From: JABSSA01 sp039984715 | GTDB taxonomy: Bacteria > Pseudomonadota > Alphaproteobacteria > Rhodobacterales > Rhodobacteraceae | Length of the DNA stretch: 64,000 nucleotides | Assembly: GCA_039984715.1 (NCBI GenBank) | Contig: JBDWUA010000016.1 | Span: 558,001-622,000 of the forward strand | Direction: 5' to 3' | Shown: piece by piece, positions 43,788 through 51,423 of the stretch | Numbering within the stretch: position 1 is the stretch's first letter | Layout: each line of letters opens with the position of its first letter | Translations under genes and position numbers: made by a program | The notes under the pieces: model-generated | The model's input: only the letters and a program-made list of their open reading frames with translations | The model's database searches: none | Told to the model about the DNA's origin: nothing

Positions 43788-45605
43788 TTAGGTCGCGCGC
43801 GCCATGCGTTTGCGTTCGTGGGGGTCCAAGTAGCGCTTGCGCAATCTGATTGCATTTGGTGTGACTTCGACCAGCTCGTCATTATCGATATAGGCGATTG
43901 CCTCTTCCAATGACTTTGTAATCGGCGTGGTCAGGCGCACCGCTTCGTCTGTGCCTGAGGCACGCACGTTGGTCAGCTTTTTACCCTTCAGAGGGTTCAC
44001 CTCTAGGTCGTTTTCCCGCGAATGTTCACCGATGACCATACCCTGATAGACTTCGACTTGCGGGCCAATGAACATGCGACCACGGTCTTCTAGGTTCCAC
44101 AGCGCATAGGCCACGGACTGACCTTTTTCCATCGAGATCAAGACACCAGCCCGACGTCCCGGAATAGCGCCTTTGTAAGGGGCCCATTCGTGGAACACGC
44201 GGTTCAGAACACCTGTGCCGCGTGTGTCGGTTAGGAATTCACCGTGATACCCGATCAATCCACGTGATGGCACATGCGCAATGATACGCGTTTTGCCAAC
44301 GCCAGCAGGGCGCATTTCGACCAATTCGCCTTTGCGTGACCCCGTGATCTTTTCAATGACCGAACCCGAATATTCGTCATCGACATCAATGGTGACGTCT
44401 TCGATGGGTTCCATCCGTTGGCCGTCGATGTCGCGGAACAAAACCTGTGGTCGTGAAATCGACAATTCAAAGCCTTCACGACGCATGTTTTCGATCAAAA
44501 CGCCCATCTGCAATTCGCCGCGACCAGCCACTTCGAAGGCTTCGCCGCCGGGCGTGTCGGTGATACGGATGGCGACGTTTTGTTCGGCCTCTTTCATAAG
44601 GCGTTCGCGGATCACACGCGATTGCACTTTTTTGCCGTCGCGCCCGGCCAGCGGGCTGTCATTGATGCCAAAGGTCACCGTGATTGTCGGCGGATCGATT
44701 GGCTGCGCCTCAATCGGGGTGTCCACGGCCAAGGCGCAGATTGTATCGGCCACTGTCGCTTTGCTCATACCTGCAAGCGATACGATATCGCCCGCCATTG
44801 CTTCGTCGATGTCTTGCATTTGCAGACCACGGAAGGCTTGGATCTTGGTGACACGGAATTGTTCGATCTTTTGGCCAATGCGGCTGAGAGCTTGAACGCT
44901 TGCACCGACCTTCAATTTCCCGCTTTCGACGCGACCAGTCAGAATACGGCCGACAAAAGGATCATTGCCCAATGTCGTGGCCAGCATCCGGAAATCTTCG
45001 TCCTGCTTTGCAACCTGACGCGGGGCAGGGACATGGTTCACGACAAGATTGAACAGGGCGGACAGGTCCTTGCGTGGACCGTCCAGCTCTGCATCGGCCC
45101 AGCCTGATCGTCCTGACGCATAAAGATGCGGGAAATCCAGTTGGTCGTCATCCGCGTCAAGATTGGCGAACAAGTCAAAGCATTCATCCAAAGCGCGATC
45201 TGATTCCGCGTCCGGCTTGTCGACTTTGTTCAACACAACAATTGGGCGCAGACCCAATGCCAAAGCTTTTGAGGTCACGAATTTGGTTTGAGGCATCGGC
45301 CCTTCGGCAGCGTCCACCAGCAACACAACACCATCGACCATCGACAGGATACGTTCAACTTCGCCGCCGAAATCCGCGTGGCCAGGCGTATCAACGATGT
45401 TGATGCGCGTGCCTTTCCATTCGACGGACGTTGCCTTGGCAAGGATGGTAATCCCGCGCTCGCGTTCAAGGTCGTTACTGTCCATGGCGCGTTCCGCCAC
45501 AGCTTGATTTTCGCGGAATGCGCCCGACTGTTTCAGCAGCTCATCCACAAGTGTGGTTTTGCCGTGGTCAACGTGAGCGATGATGGCGATATTGCGCAGT
45601 TCCAT
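43788..45605 (-). CDS. typA: Translational GTPase TypA/BipA
   Basis: A 605-residue ribosome-associated GTPase of the elongation-factor family, involved in ribosome assembly and stress growth. G1 AHVDHGKTTLVDELLKQSG, the switch II DTPGHADFGGEVER and the NKVDKPDA G4 motif are visible. The EF-G-like domains III and V and the TypA-specific C-terminal domain (VRASGTDEAVRLTTP, DELVEVTPNAIRLRKRYLD) follow. Length is typical. It is terminated by the strong hairpin downstream. Confidence 0.97.
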   Translation of the reverse strand: MELRNIAIIAHVDHGKTTLVDELLKQSGAFRENQAVAERAMDSNDLERERGITILAKATSVEWKGTRINIVDTPGHADFGGEVERILSMVDGVVLLVDAAEGPMPQTKFVTSKALALGLRPIVVLNKVDKPDAESDRALDECFDLFANLDADDDQLDFPHLYASGRSGWADAELDGPRKDLSALFNLVVNHVPAPRQVAKQDEDFRMLATTLGNDPFVGRILTGRVESGKLKVGASVQALSRIGQKIEQFRVTKIQAFRGLQMQDIDEAMAGDIVSLAGMSKATVADTICALAVDTPIEAQPIDPPTITVTFGINDSPLAGRDGKKVQSRVIRERLMKEAEQNVAIRITDTPGGEAFEVAGRGELQMGVLIENMRREGFELSISRPQVLFRDIDGQRMEPIEDVTIDVDDEYSGSVIEKITGSRKGELVEMRPAGVGKTRIIAHVPSRGLIGYHGEFLTDTRGTGVLNRVFHEWAPYKGAIPGRRAGVLISMEKGQSVAYALWNLEDRGRMFIGPQVEVYQGMVIGEHSRENDLEVNPLKGKKLTNVRASGTDEAVRLTTPITKSLEEAIAYIDNDELVEVTPNAIRLRKRYLDPHERKRMARAT

Positions 45606-45665
45606 TGGGGCCTCGAATGCTTGGTTGGCGCGGCCTTATCCTGCTGCGGTGCAGAAGGCTAGGCC

Positions 45666-46001
45666 CTAATGCGTCGAGGTGGTGGAAAAGAGGTGTATCA
45701 CAAGGATACCGGCCAAAATCATTGCCATTCCCAGTATGGCTGGCCAATCCAACCTTTGTCCGAACACAACCCATCCGATAAAGGCAATCAGCACAATGCC
45801 CAAGCCAGACCAGATCGCATACGTAAGTCCGACCGGTAGCGTACGCAGTGTCAGCGACAGCAAATAGAATGCCAGCCCATAGGCGATGACCACAACAACC
45901 GATGGTCCAAGCCGCGTGAATTGATGGCTCGCTTGCATTGCCGTTGTTCCAATCGTTTCAGCGGCAACAGCAAAGATCAAATACAGATAGTGAGGTGGCA
46001 T
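45666..46001 (-). CDS. SMR-family multidrug/quaternary-ammonium efflux protein
   Basis: A 111-residue small multidrug resistance protein with four transmembrane helices. The essential membrane-embedded Glu is present in helix 1 (VAAETIGTTAM, E15). Helix 3 carries the YAIWSGLGIVLIAFIGW signature. ATG 46001 follows AAGGA and gives the normal family length; the upstream extension is not conserved. Members export cationic compounds or guanidinium by proton antiport; which of these applies is not clear. Confidence 0.88.
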   Translation of the reverse strand: MPPHYLYLIFAVAAETIGTTAMQASHQFTRLGPSVVVVIAYGLAFYLLSLTLRTLPVGLTYAIWSGLGIVLIAFIGWVVFGQRLDWPAILGMAMILAGILVIHLFSTTSTH

Positions 46002-46145
46002 CGGTCCATCCTTGTCGGGCGGTTTGTATGTGGATGCTTTTAGCGCAGACATTGGGAGCTCGAATGTCAAAATCCGCCCTTGTTAACCCTCTTTTCGTCA
46101 TTTCACGCCTAAGGATCACGTCATCATCGTATTTGGAGTGTGAAG

Positions 46146-46700
46146 ATGCGTTCTTTCGTTTTGGGTTGTTTGGCGGTTTTGTTTTCTCTTGGATGGGCCG
46201 GGGTTGGACACGCCGTTCCTGTGTCGTGGAACACAACAGATGCAGTGACGTTAACCGGGTTCGGGTTTTCTGGTCCGGCAAGCGTGACGTTGCATGGCAG
46301 CTTTACCTATGACGCAGATACTGAGGCTTTTGACGACATTGCATTTGCGTTTGGGACACGTGGCGATGTGCCGGTTTCGTCAATACCGGACCTGCACACT
46401 GCAACATTGAATACGCCACAACAGATACAAATATTCACGCCCACGTCGGACGGCTGTTTTAACGGAACAGAACCTTGCCCAGAAAACACTTTGTTGATTA
46501 ATTTATTGGGCCCCGATCAATTGACCAATGTGGGCGGGGTCTTTTTGGCAGAATTCCAATTTTTCAATCCAAATGCCGCAGTAGATGGACTTGCAATCCT
46601 ACGCGGTGCGCGCAGTTTCGATGTTGTGCCACTGCCTGCCGGAATGCCTTTTTTGGTGACTGGGCTCGGTGTACTTGCGTTCTTGCGCCGCAAGTCTTGA
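46146..46700 (+). CDS. VPLPA-CTERM sorting-domain protein, second copy type
   Basis: A 184-residue exported protein with a signal peptide (about residues 1-22) and a short beta-type body with one Cys pair (GCFNGTEPCPENT). It ends in DVVPLPAGMPFLVTGLGV, a short hydrophobic helix and a terminal RRKS. The ATG at 46146 is fixed by GGAG seven bases upstream; the GTG two codons earlier is too close to it. It is unrelated in its body to the VPLPA-CTERM protein at 34 kb. Confidence 0.85.
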   Translation: MRSFVLGCLAVLFSLGWAGVGHAVPVSWNTTDAVTLTGFGFSGPASVTLHGSFTYDADTEAFDDIAFAFGTRGDVPVSSIPDLHTATLNTPQQIQIFTPTSDGCFNGTEPCPENTLLINLLGPDQLTNVGGVFLAEFQFFNPNAAVDGLAILRGARSFDVVPLPAGMPFLVTGLGVLAFLRRKS

Positions 46701-46723
46701 ACACTCACACCTCTTGAACGCGA

Positions 46724-46758
46724 AAGGGATCGCGCTGTATGCGCGACCCCCAGTTTTC
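46724..46758. terminator. Hairpin between VPLPA-CTERM gene and icd
   Basis: A 10-bp stem GGGATCGCGC / GCGCGACCCC with a 5-base loop between convergent genes. Read on the minus strand the one imperfect position becomes a G-U pair and TTT follows; on the plus strand CAGTTTT follows. It probably serves both genes. Confidence 0.55.
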
Positions 46759-46776
46759 AATCATCCAAGATCAGAA

Positions 46777-47991
46777 TTACCCGGCCAATGCTTTGTTCAG
46801 GTTCTCGTCAATCTTTTCAAGGAAACCCATTGTGGTCAGCCATTTCTGATCAGGACCAACCAACAGGGCAAGGTCCTTCGTCATAAAGCCGCTTTCAACG
46901 GTGTCGACGATGACCTTTTCCAGCGTTTCCGCAAAATTCATAAGCGGCTGATTTTCATCCAGCTTCGCACGGTGTTTCAGACCACCAGTCCATGCGTAAA
47001 TGGACGCGACTGAGTTCGTCGATGTTTCTTCGCCCTTTTGGTGCTGGCGGTAATGGCGCGTAACTGTTCCGTGCGCCGCTTCGGCTTCGACAATCTTGCC
47101 ATCTGGCGTCATCAACTGCGATGTCATCAAGCCAAGCGACCCAAACCCTTGGGCAACGGTGTCGGATTGTACGTCACCATCATAGTTTTTGCAGGCCCAA
47201 ACAAATCCACCTGACCACTTCATCGCGGCCGCGACCATATCGTCAATCAGACGATGCTCGTATGTGATTCCCGCTTCTTTGAACTTGTCAGCAAATTCTT
47301 CCTGATAAATCCGTTCAAAGATCAACATGAACTGACCATCATATTGTTTGAGGATCGTATTCTTGGTCGACAGGTAAACCGGCCAGCCCAAATTCAGGCC
47401 GTAATTCAACGAGGCACGCGCGAAATCTTCGATCGATTTGTCGAGGTTATACATCCCCATGTAGACACCTGACGACGGTGCATCAAACACTTCGCGTTCA
47501 TCCACTGTGCCGTCTTCACCGACGAATTTCATGGTCAGTTTGCCTGGCCCAGGAAATTTCATGTCCGTTGCGCGGTATTGATCGCCATACGCATGACGGC
47601 CAATAACGATAGGCCTTGTCCAACCGGGCACCAGTCGTGGAACGTTGGAACAAATAATCGGTTGGCGAAATACGACGCCGCCCAGAATGTTGCGGATCGT
47701 CCCATTGGGGGACCGCCACATTTGTTTAAGCCCAAATTCTTCGACGCGACCTTCGTCTGGCGTAATCGTCGCGCATTTTACTGCGACGCCAATTTCTTTG
47801 GTCTTTTCGGCAGAATCAATTGTGATCTGGTCGTTGGTTTCGTCTCTGACTTCGATGCCGAGATCGTAATACAGAAGATCGATGTCCAGATATGGCAGAA
47901 TCAACTTGTCTTTGATGAACTGCCAAATGATGCGGGTCATTTCATCCCCGTCCATTTCAACGATCGGGTTTTCCACCTTGATTTTGGTCAC
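46777..47991 (-). CDS. icd: NADP-dependent isocitrate dehydrogenase
   Basis: A 404-residue TCA-cycle enzyme that oxidatively decarboxylates isocitrate to 2-oxoglutarate. The protein resembles the eukaryote-like dimeric IDH type: VENPIVEMDGDEMTRIIW, KCATITPDEGRVEEFGLKQMW, GTIRNILGG, and HGTVTRHYRQHQKGEETSTN. The GTG at 47991, preceded by AAAGGA, gives the exact family start; an ATG 32 codons upstream would add a non-conserved leader. Aconitase, the preceding pathway step, is encoded at 4-7 kb. Confidence 0.96.
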   Translation of the reverse strand: MTKIKVENPIVEMDGDEMTRIIWQFIKDKLILPYLDIDLLYYDLGIEVRDETNDQITIDSAEKTKEIGVAVKCATITPDEGRVEEFGLKQMWRSPNGTIRNILGGVVFRQPIICSNVPRLVPGWTRPIVIGRHAYGDQYRATDMKFPGPGKLTMKFVGEDGTVDEREVFDAPSSGVYMGMYNLDKSIEDFARASLNYGLNLGWPVYLSTKNTILKQYDGQFMLIFERIYQEEFADKFKEAGITYEHRLIDDMVAAAMKWSGGFVWACKNYDGDVQSDTVAQGFGSLGLMTSQLMTPDGKIVEAEAAHGTVTRHYRQHQKGEETSTNSVASIYAWTGGLKHRAKLDENQPLMNFAETLEKVIVDTVESGFMTKDLALLVGPDQKWLTTMGFLEKIDENLNKALAG

Positions 47992-48111
47992 GGAGGCATC
48001 CTTTGCGACAATATTCGATTGCTTTTCGCTTAGCCTGTCTGAGCGCGTTTGGGAAGCTGTATACGAACGTATACTGATATGTCGCACCCTAATATATCGC
48101 TGAATTTCTTC

Positions 48112-48687
48112 CTATTTGTTAAGGAAGAATTCTTCTATTTGTGCTCGCAACCACAACCAAAGCTGCGGCGCGCCACGTTTAATTGCAGGGGCAACGCGCG
48201 CTTCGATTTTCTCTGGTGAAACGTTGTATTCAATCCACGATCCACCTCCGGATGCAAGATTTTGCATTGGTGGTTGGGCGCGATCAAGGGCCTTGGCAAA
48301 TTGTGCTGATGGTGACTGGGCCGCTTCAAATTCTTCCCAGATGGCGCGCAATTCGACCGCTTGATCTGGGGGCAGCATTCCAAAAAGACGATCCGCTGCC
48401 GCCTGTTCCTGCGCTTCCATTTTATCTGTGTCAACGGTTCCAAATATTGGATTATCACCTGCGTCGATCTCAACAAGATCATGCAGGATAAGCATTATTA
48501 TGACTTTGTTGATGTCGACATCGGGATCAGCCTGATCGGCCAGAACAAGCGCGTATAATGCAAGGTGCCAAGAATGCTCTGCGGAATTTTCCCGACGTGA
48601 TCCGTCCACCAATGTTGTGGCGCGGATTACAGTTTTAAGTCGGTCTGCTTCTGTCAGAAACGCAAGTTGGCGATCAAGCCGGGTCAT
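48112..48687 (-). CDS. HD-domain phosphohydrolase (YfbR-like)
   Basis: A 191-residue HD-superfamily protein. Metal ligands are visible in RRENSAEHSWHLAL and the LHDLVEIDAGD motif. Relatives such as YfbR are 5'-deoxynucleotidases; others have unknown substrates. The ATG at 48687 has GCCGGAA upstream and overlaps the previous small gene by 14 bases; a GTG six codons earlier is possible. It is the last gene of a three-gene operon running from 49575 to 48112. Confidence 0.82.
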   Translation of the reverse strand: MTRLDRQLAFLTEADRLKTVIRATTLVDGSRRENSAEHSWHLALYALVLADQADPDVDINKVIIMLILHDLVEIDAGDNPIFGTVDTDKMEAQEQAAADRLFGMLPPDQAVELRAIWEEFEAAQSPSAQFAKALDRAQPPMQNLASGGGSWIEYNVSPEKIEARVAPAIKRGAPQLWLWLRAQIEEFFLNK

Positions 48688-48922
48688 TTTTTCCGGCTTG
48701 ATCACGATGTGCTTTCAAAGCGCGTTCAAGGAATTTTTTACCCGCGGCATTTGCCATTCGCGTGCGCACCGCAGTCAAAAATGCTTCTTCTAGGGTTTGG
48801 GACGAAGATCCCAAAACTTGACCAAGCTCCATGAACAACCGGTCATTGCCGATTTCAACTTGGACCTGAATGCATTCCTCGGCCATTTCGTTGGCCATTT
48901 GAGTTACAGCAGGATCAGACAT
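48674..48922 (-). CDS. Small conserved alphaproteobacterial-type protein, 82 aa
   Basis: An 82-residue, helical, soluble protein that begins MSDPAVTQMANEMAEECIQV. It has no signal or membrane segment and no known catalytic motif. The start overlaps the hydrolase stop by one base (TAATG) and its end overlaps the HD gene, so all three are translated as a unit. Function unknown; the tight coupling suggests it serves one of its neighbours. Confidence 0.75.
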   Translation of the reverse strand: MSDPAVTQMANEMAEECIQVQVEIGNDRLFMELGQVLGSSSQTLEEAFLTAVRTRMANAAGKKFLERALKAHRDQAGKNDPA

Positions 48923-49575
48923 TATCGGCTCGACTCGGTCAAACGACGTTTCACATAGGTGGATGTGTGATCGATCATTGTATCCAAATGCGGATCTTCA
49001 AAGAAATGCCCCGCGCCTTCGACCTGCGTATGGGTGATCGTGATACCTTTTTGCTCGTGTAGTTTACCAACGAGCGTTTCAGTATCCGCTGGAGGGGCCA
49101 CGCGATCTGCGGCGCCATTGATGATCAGTCCAGAAGACGGGCAGGGTGCAAGAAACGAAAAGTCATACATATTCGCAGGCGGAGAAACAGAAATGAACCC
49201 TGTGATTTCCGGTCTACGCATAAGCAATTGCATTCCGATCCATGCACCGAACGAAAACCCGGCGACCCAACAATGCTTGGAATTGTTGTTCATCGATTGC
49301 AGATAATCCAACGCGGATGCCGCGTCGCTCAACTCTCCTACGCCTTGGTCGTATTCGCCTTGGCTGCGGCCAACGCCGCGGAAATTGAAACGCAGAACGG
49401 TAAAGCCCATGTTGTAAAAGGCATAGTGCAATGCATGCACAACCTTGTTGTTCATGGTGCCACCAAATTGCGGGTGCGGATGAAGCACAATCGCAATAGG
49501 GGCATCGCGTTCTTTTTGAGGGTGATAGCGGCCTTCTAGGCGGCCTTCGGGTCCAGGAAAAATGACCTCGGGCAT
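48922..49575 (-). CDS. Alpha/beta hydrolase
   Basis: A 217-residue serine hydrolase. The nucleophile elbow is GFSFGAW, the acid is in NGAADRVAP and the His in EGAGHFFED. The N-terminal HPHPQFGGTMNNKVV and RFNFRGVGRSQG segments are typical of a widespread group of small hydrolases of uncertain substrate, often called dienelactone-hydrolase-like. It diverges from iscR, with the iron-type palindrome between them, and heads the operon with the 82-aa and HD genes. Confidence 0.85.
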   Translation of the reverse strand: MPEVIFPGPEGRLEGRYHPQKERDAPIAIVLHPHPQFGGTMNNKVVHALHYAFYNMGFTVLRFNFRGVGRSQGEYDQGVGELSDAASALDYLQSMNNNSKHCWVAGFSFGAWIGMQLLMRRPEITGFISVSPPANMYDFSFLAPCPSSGLIINGAADRVAPPADTETLVGKLHEQKGITITHTQVEGAGHFFEDPHLDTMIDHTSTYVKRRLTESSR

Positions 49576-49615
49576 ATGGTGTCTCTTGTCCCTCTTACGA
49601 GTGCTATTGGATTTC

Positions 49616-49652
49616 TTGACGAAATCTCTCGGCTAACTTAGAACGGTTCTAA
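49616..49652 (+). promoter_or_regulatory. iscR-suf promoter with Irr-type (ICE) palindrome
   Basis: TTGACG, 17 bases, then TAGAAC form a sigma-70-like promoter. The palindrome TTAGAAC-G-GTTCTAA (49638-49652) covers the -10 element. It matches the iron-control element described for Irr in alphaproteobacteria, from memory, so binding would block the promoter. Confidence 0.6.
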
Positions 49653-49733
49653 TTTGTTGCGCCAGCATTCGTGAGCCGACGGTGTAACGGATGTATTGGC
49701 TCCAACCTGAAAGGTCAATCGGGAGACGATGCA

Positions 49734-50192
49734 ATGAAATTATCAACCAAGGGACGGTACGCAATGGTTGCGCTTGCCGATATAGCCCTTCAACCGGCTG
49801 ACAAACTGGTCAGTCTGGGTGAAATTGCCGAACGTCAGGCGATCTCATTGCCGTATCTGGAGCAATTGTTCGTCAAATTGCGTCGCGCTGATCTTGTCGC
49901 GTCTGTCCGTGGACCGGGTGGGGGATATCGATTGTCTCGATCACCTGCCGAAATCCGTGTGGTGGATATCTTGAGTGCCGTGGATGAAACCGTTGATGCG
50001 ATGCAAAAAGGGGCAGGTGCATCAGGTGGGCTGTCTGGTAGCCGTGCGCAATCACTGACCAATCGCCTGTGGGAAGGTCTAAGCGCGCATGTGTATGTGT
50101 TCTTGCACCAGACCCGTTTGTCAGACGTGATCCAAAACGATTTGGTTCCATGTCCGGCTGTTCCAAACCTATTTGATGTCGTCGACGAATGA
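49734..50192 (+). CDS. iscR: Rrf2-family regulator IscR
   Basis: A 152-residue Rrf2 regulator at the head of the suf operon. The winged helix is MKLSTKGRYAMVALADIALQ, then SLPYLEQLFVKLRRADLVASVRGPGGGYRL with normal conservation. Classical IscR ligates a [2Fe-2S] cluster with three cysteines near residues 92-104; here that segment is QKGAGASGGLSGSRAQ with none, and the only Cys in the protein is C140. The same lack of the three-Cys set is reported for Rhodobacter sphaeroides IscR. ATG 49734 follows GGGAG. It probably represses its own operon when clusters are sufficient. Confidence 0.92.
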   Translation: MKLSTKGRYAMVALADIALQPADKLVSLGEIAERQAISLPYLEQLFVKLRRADLVASVRGPGGGYRLSRSPAEIRVVDILSAVDETVDAMQKGAGASGGLSGSRAQSLTNRLWEGLSAHVYVFLHQTRLSDVIQNDLVPCPAVPNLFDVVDE

Positions 50193-50226
50193 TTGACCCC
50201 ATGCGCCCGCTGGAAAGAGATGCCGT

Positions 50227-51408
50227 GTGAACCGTCTGTATTTGGATCATAATGCCACCACGCCTTTGCGGGTTGAGGCGCGTGATGCGATGATTGCCGC
50301 GATGGATGTGGTGGGTAATCCGTCCTCTGTGCATGCCGAGGGGCGCGCGGCCAAGATGATGGTGGAGCGCGCGCGCGCGCAAGTGGCGGTGCTTGTGGGG
50401 TGTTTGCCGACACAGGTGATTTTTACAGGGTCTGCGACTGAGGCGGCTTCGATGGTCGCTGCCCAAAAAGATCGGCATGGTGGAGTGTTTATCGCGTCGG
50501 ACATTGAGCACGATTGTTTTCGGGTTTGGGATGAGGCGCCACAACGAACCTTTGAAAAATCTGATGGTGATGATTACGACCCTGATGAACAGGCCTTTGT
50601 GGATTTCGCTTGGTCTTTGGCGTCAGCGGACAACAATGACAACGCATTGTGGGCATTGACAGCCGCAGATGGTGAAACAGGGCGTTTGGCTGAGCGCGCG
50701 CCCGGGACTTATGACGGCTGCGTGCCTGGGGCACATATCATGCCTTGTGGTGAGCGCAGAGCGAATTTTGCAGTTGTCACTGATATTACGCAACTTGCAG
50801 GTAAGTTGCCTGTGGTTCTAGGGGAAGAGAAGCCCTCATACATGATATTGTCCGCCCACAAAATCGGTGGTCCTAAAGGCGTCGGCGCTTTCATCAATTT
50901 GACTGCACAAGATCCGATTCCAATCTTGCGCGGTGGAGGCCAAGAACAAAACCGCCGCTCGGGCACCGAGAATGTCATCGGCATCGCAGGATTCGGCGCA
51001 GCGGCACAAGCTGCACACCATGATGTGATGGCTGGAAAATGGACCGAAGTCGAGAAACTTAGAAATATTCTAGAAAGAGCTCTTGAGGCTTTTTCAAAGA
51101 AGACTATTTTCGTCGGTAAAGAAGTCCCGCGATTACCTAACACGTCCTGTTTCATTACGCCCGGCTGGAAGGGCGACACTCAAGTGATGCAGATGGATCT
51201 AGCAGGGTTTGCCATCTCGGCAGGCTCTGCCTGTTCGTCAGGTAAAGTTAAGGCAAGCCGGGTGTTGAAAGCGATGGGATATTCAGATCTTGAGGCGGCG
51301 TCCGCTGTGCGGGTGTCATTGGGTCTTGAGACTACGGAAGATGATGTTTTGCGCTTTGCACAAGCGTGGGGCGAAAAGTTAAAGAAACAAGAATCGCGTG
51401 CTGCTTAG
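50227..51408 (+). CDS. IscS/NifS-like cysteine desulfurase
   Basis: A 393-residue PLP enzyme expected to release sulfur from cysteine for cluster assembly. Start MNRLYLDHNATTPL and the GNPSSVHAEGR segment are normal. The PLP lysine is in SAHKIGGPKG and the catalytic cysteine in SAGSACSSGK. The middle part is unusual: the common NNETG motif is ADGETG, and a longer hydrophilic stretch with two extra cysteines (DGCVPGAHIMPCGE) precedes DITQLAGKLPV. GTG start at 50227. It sits directly after iscR, while a separate SufS lies at the far end of the operon. Confidence 0.88.
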   Translation: MNRLYLDHNATTPLRVEARDAMIAAMDVVGNPSSVHAEGRAAKMMVERARAQVAVLVGCLPTQVIFTGSATEAASMVAAQKDRHGGVFIASDIEHDCFRVWDEAPQRTFEKSDGDDYDPDEQAFVDFAWSLASADNNDNALWALTAADGETGRLAERAPGTYDGCVPGAHIMPCGERRANFAVVTDITQLAGKLPVVLGEEKPSYMILSAHKIGGPKGVGAFINLTAQDPIPILRGGGQEQNRRSGTENVIGIAGFGAAAQAAHHDVMAGKWTEVEKLRNILERALEAFSKKTIFVGKEVPRLPNTSCFITPGWKGDTQVMQMDLAGFAISAGSACSSGKVKASRVLKAMGYSDLEAASAVRVSLGLETTEDDVLRFAQAWGEKLKKQESRAA

Positions 51409-51423
51409 GCGCGCATTGAGGGG

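Noticed and set aside
46777..48087. Longer start for isocitrate dehydrogenase at 48087
   Set aside because: GTG 47991 gives the exact family N-terminus with AAAGGA upstream; the 32-residue extension resembles leader sequence.
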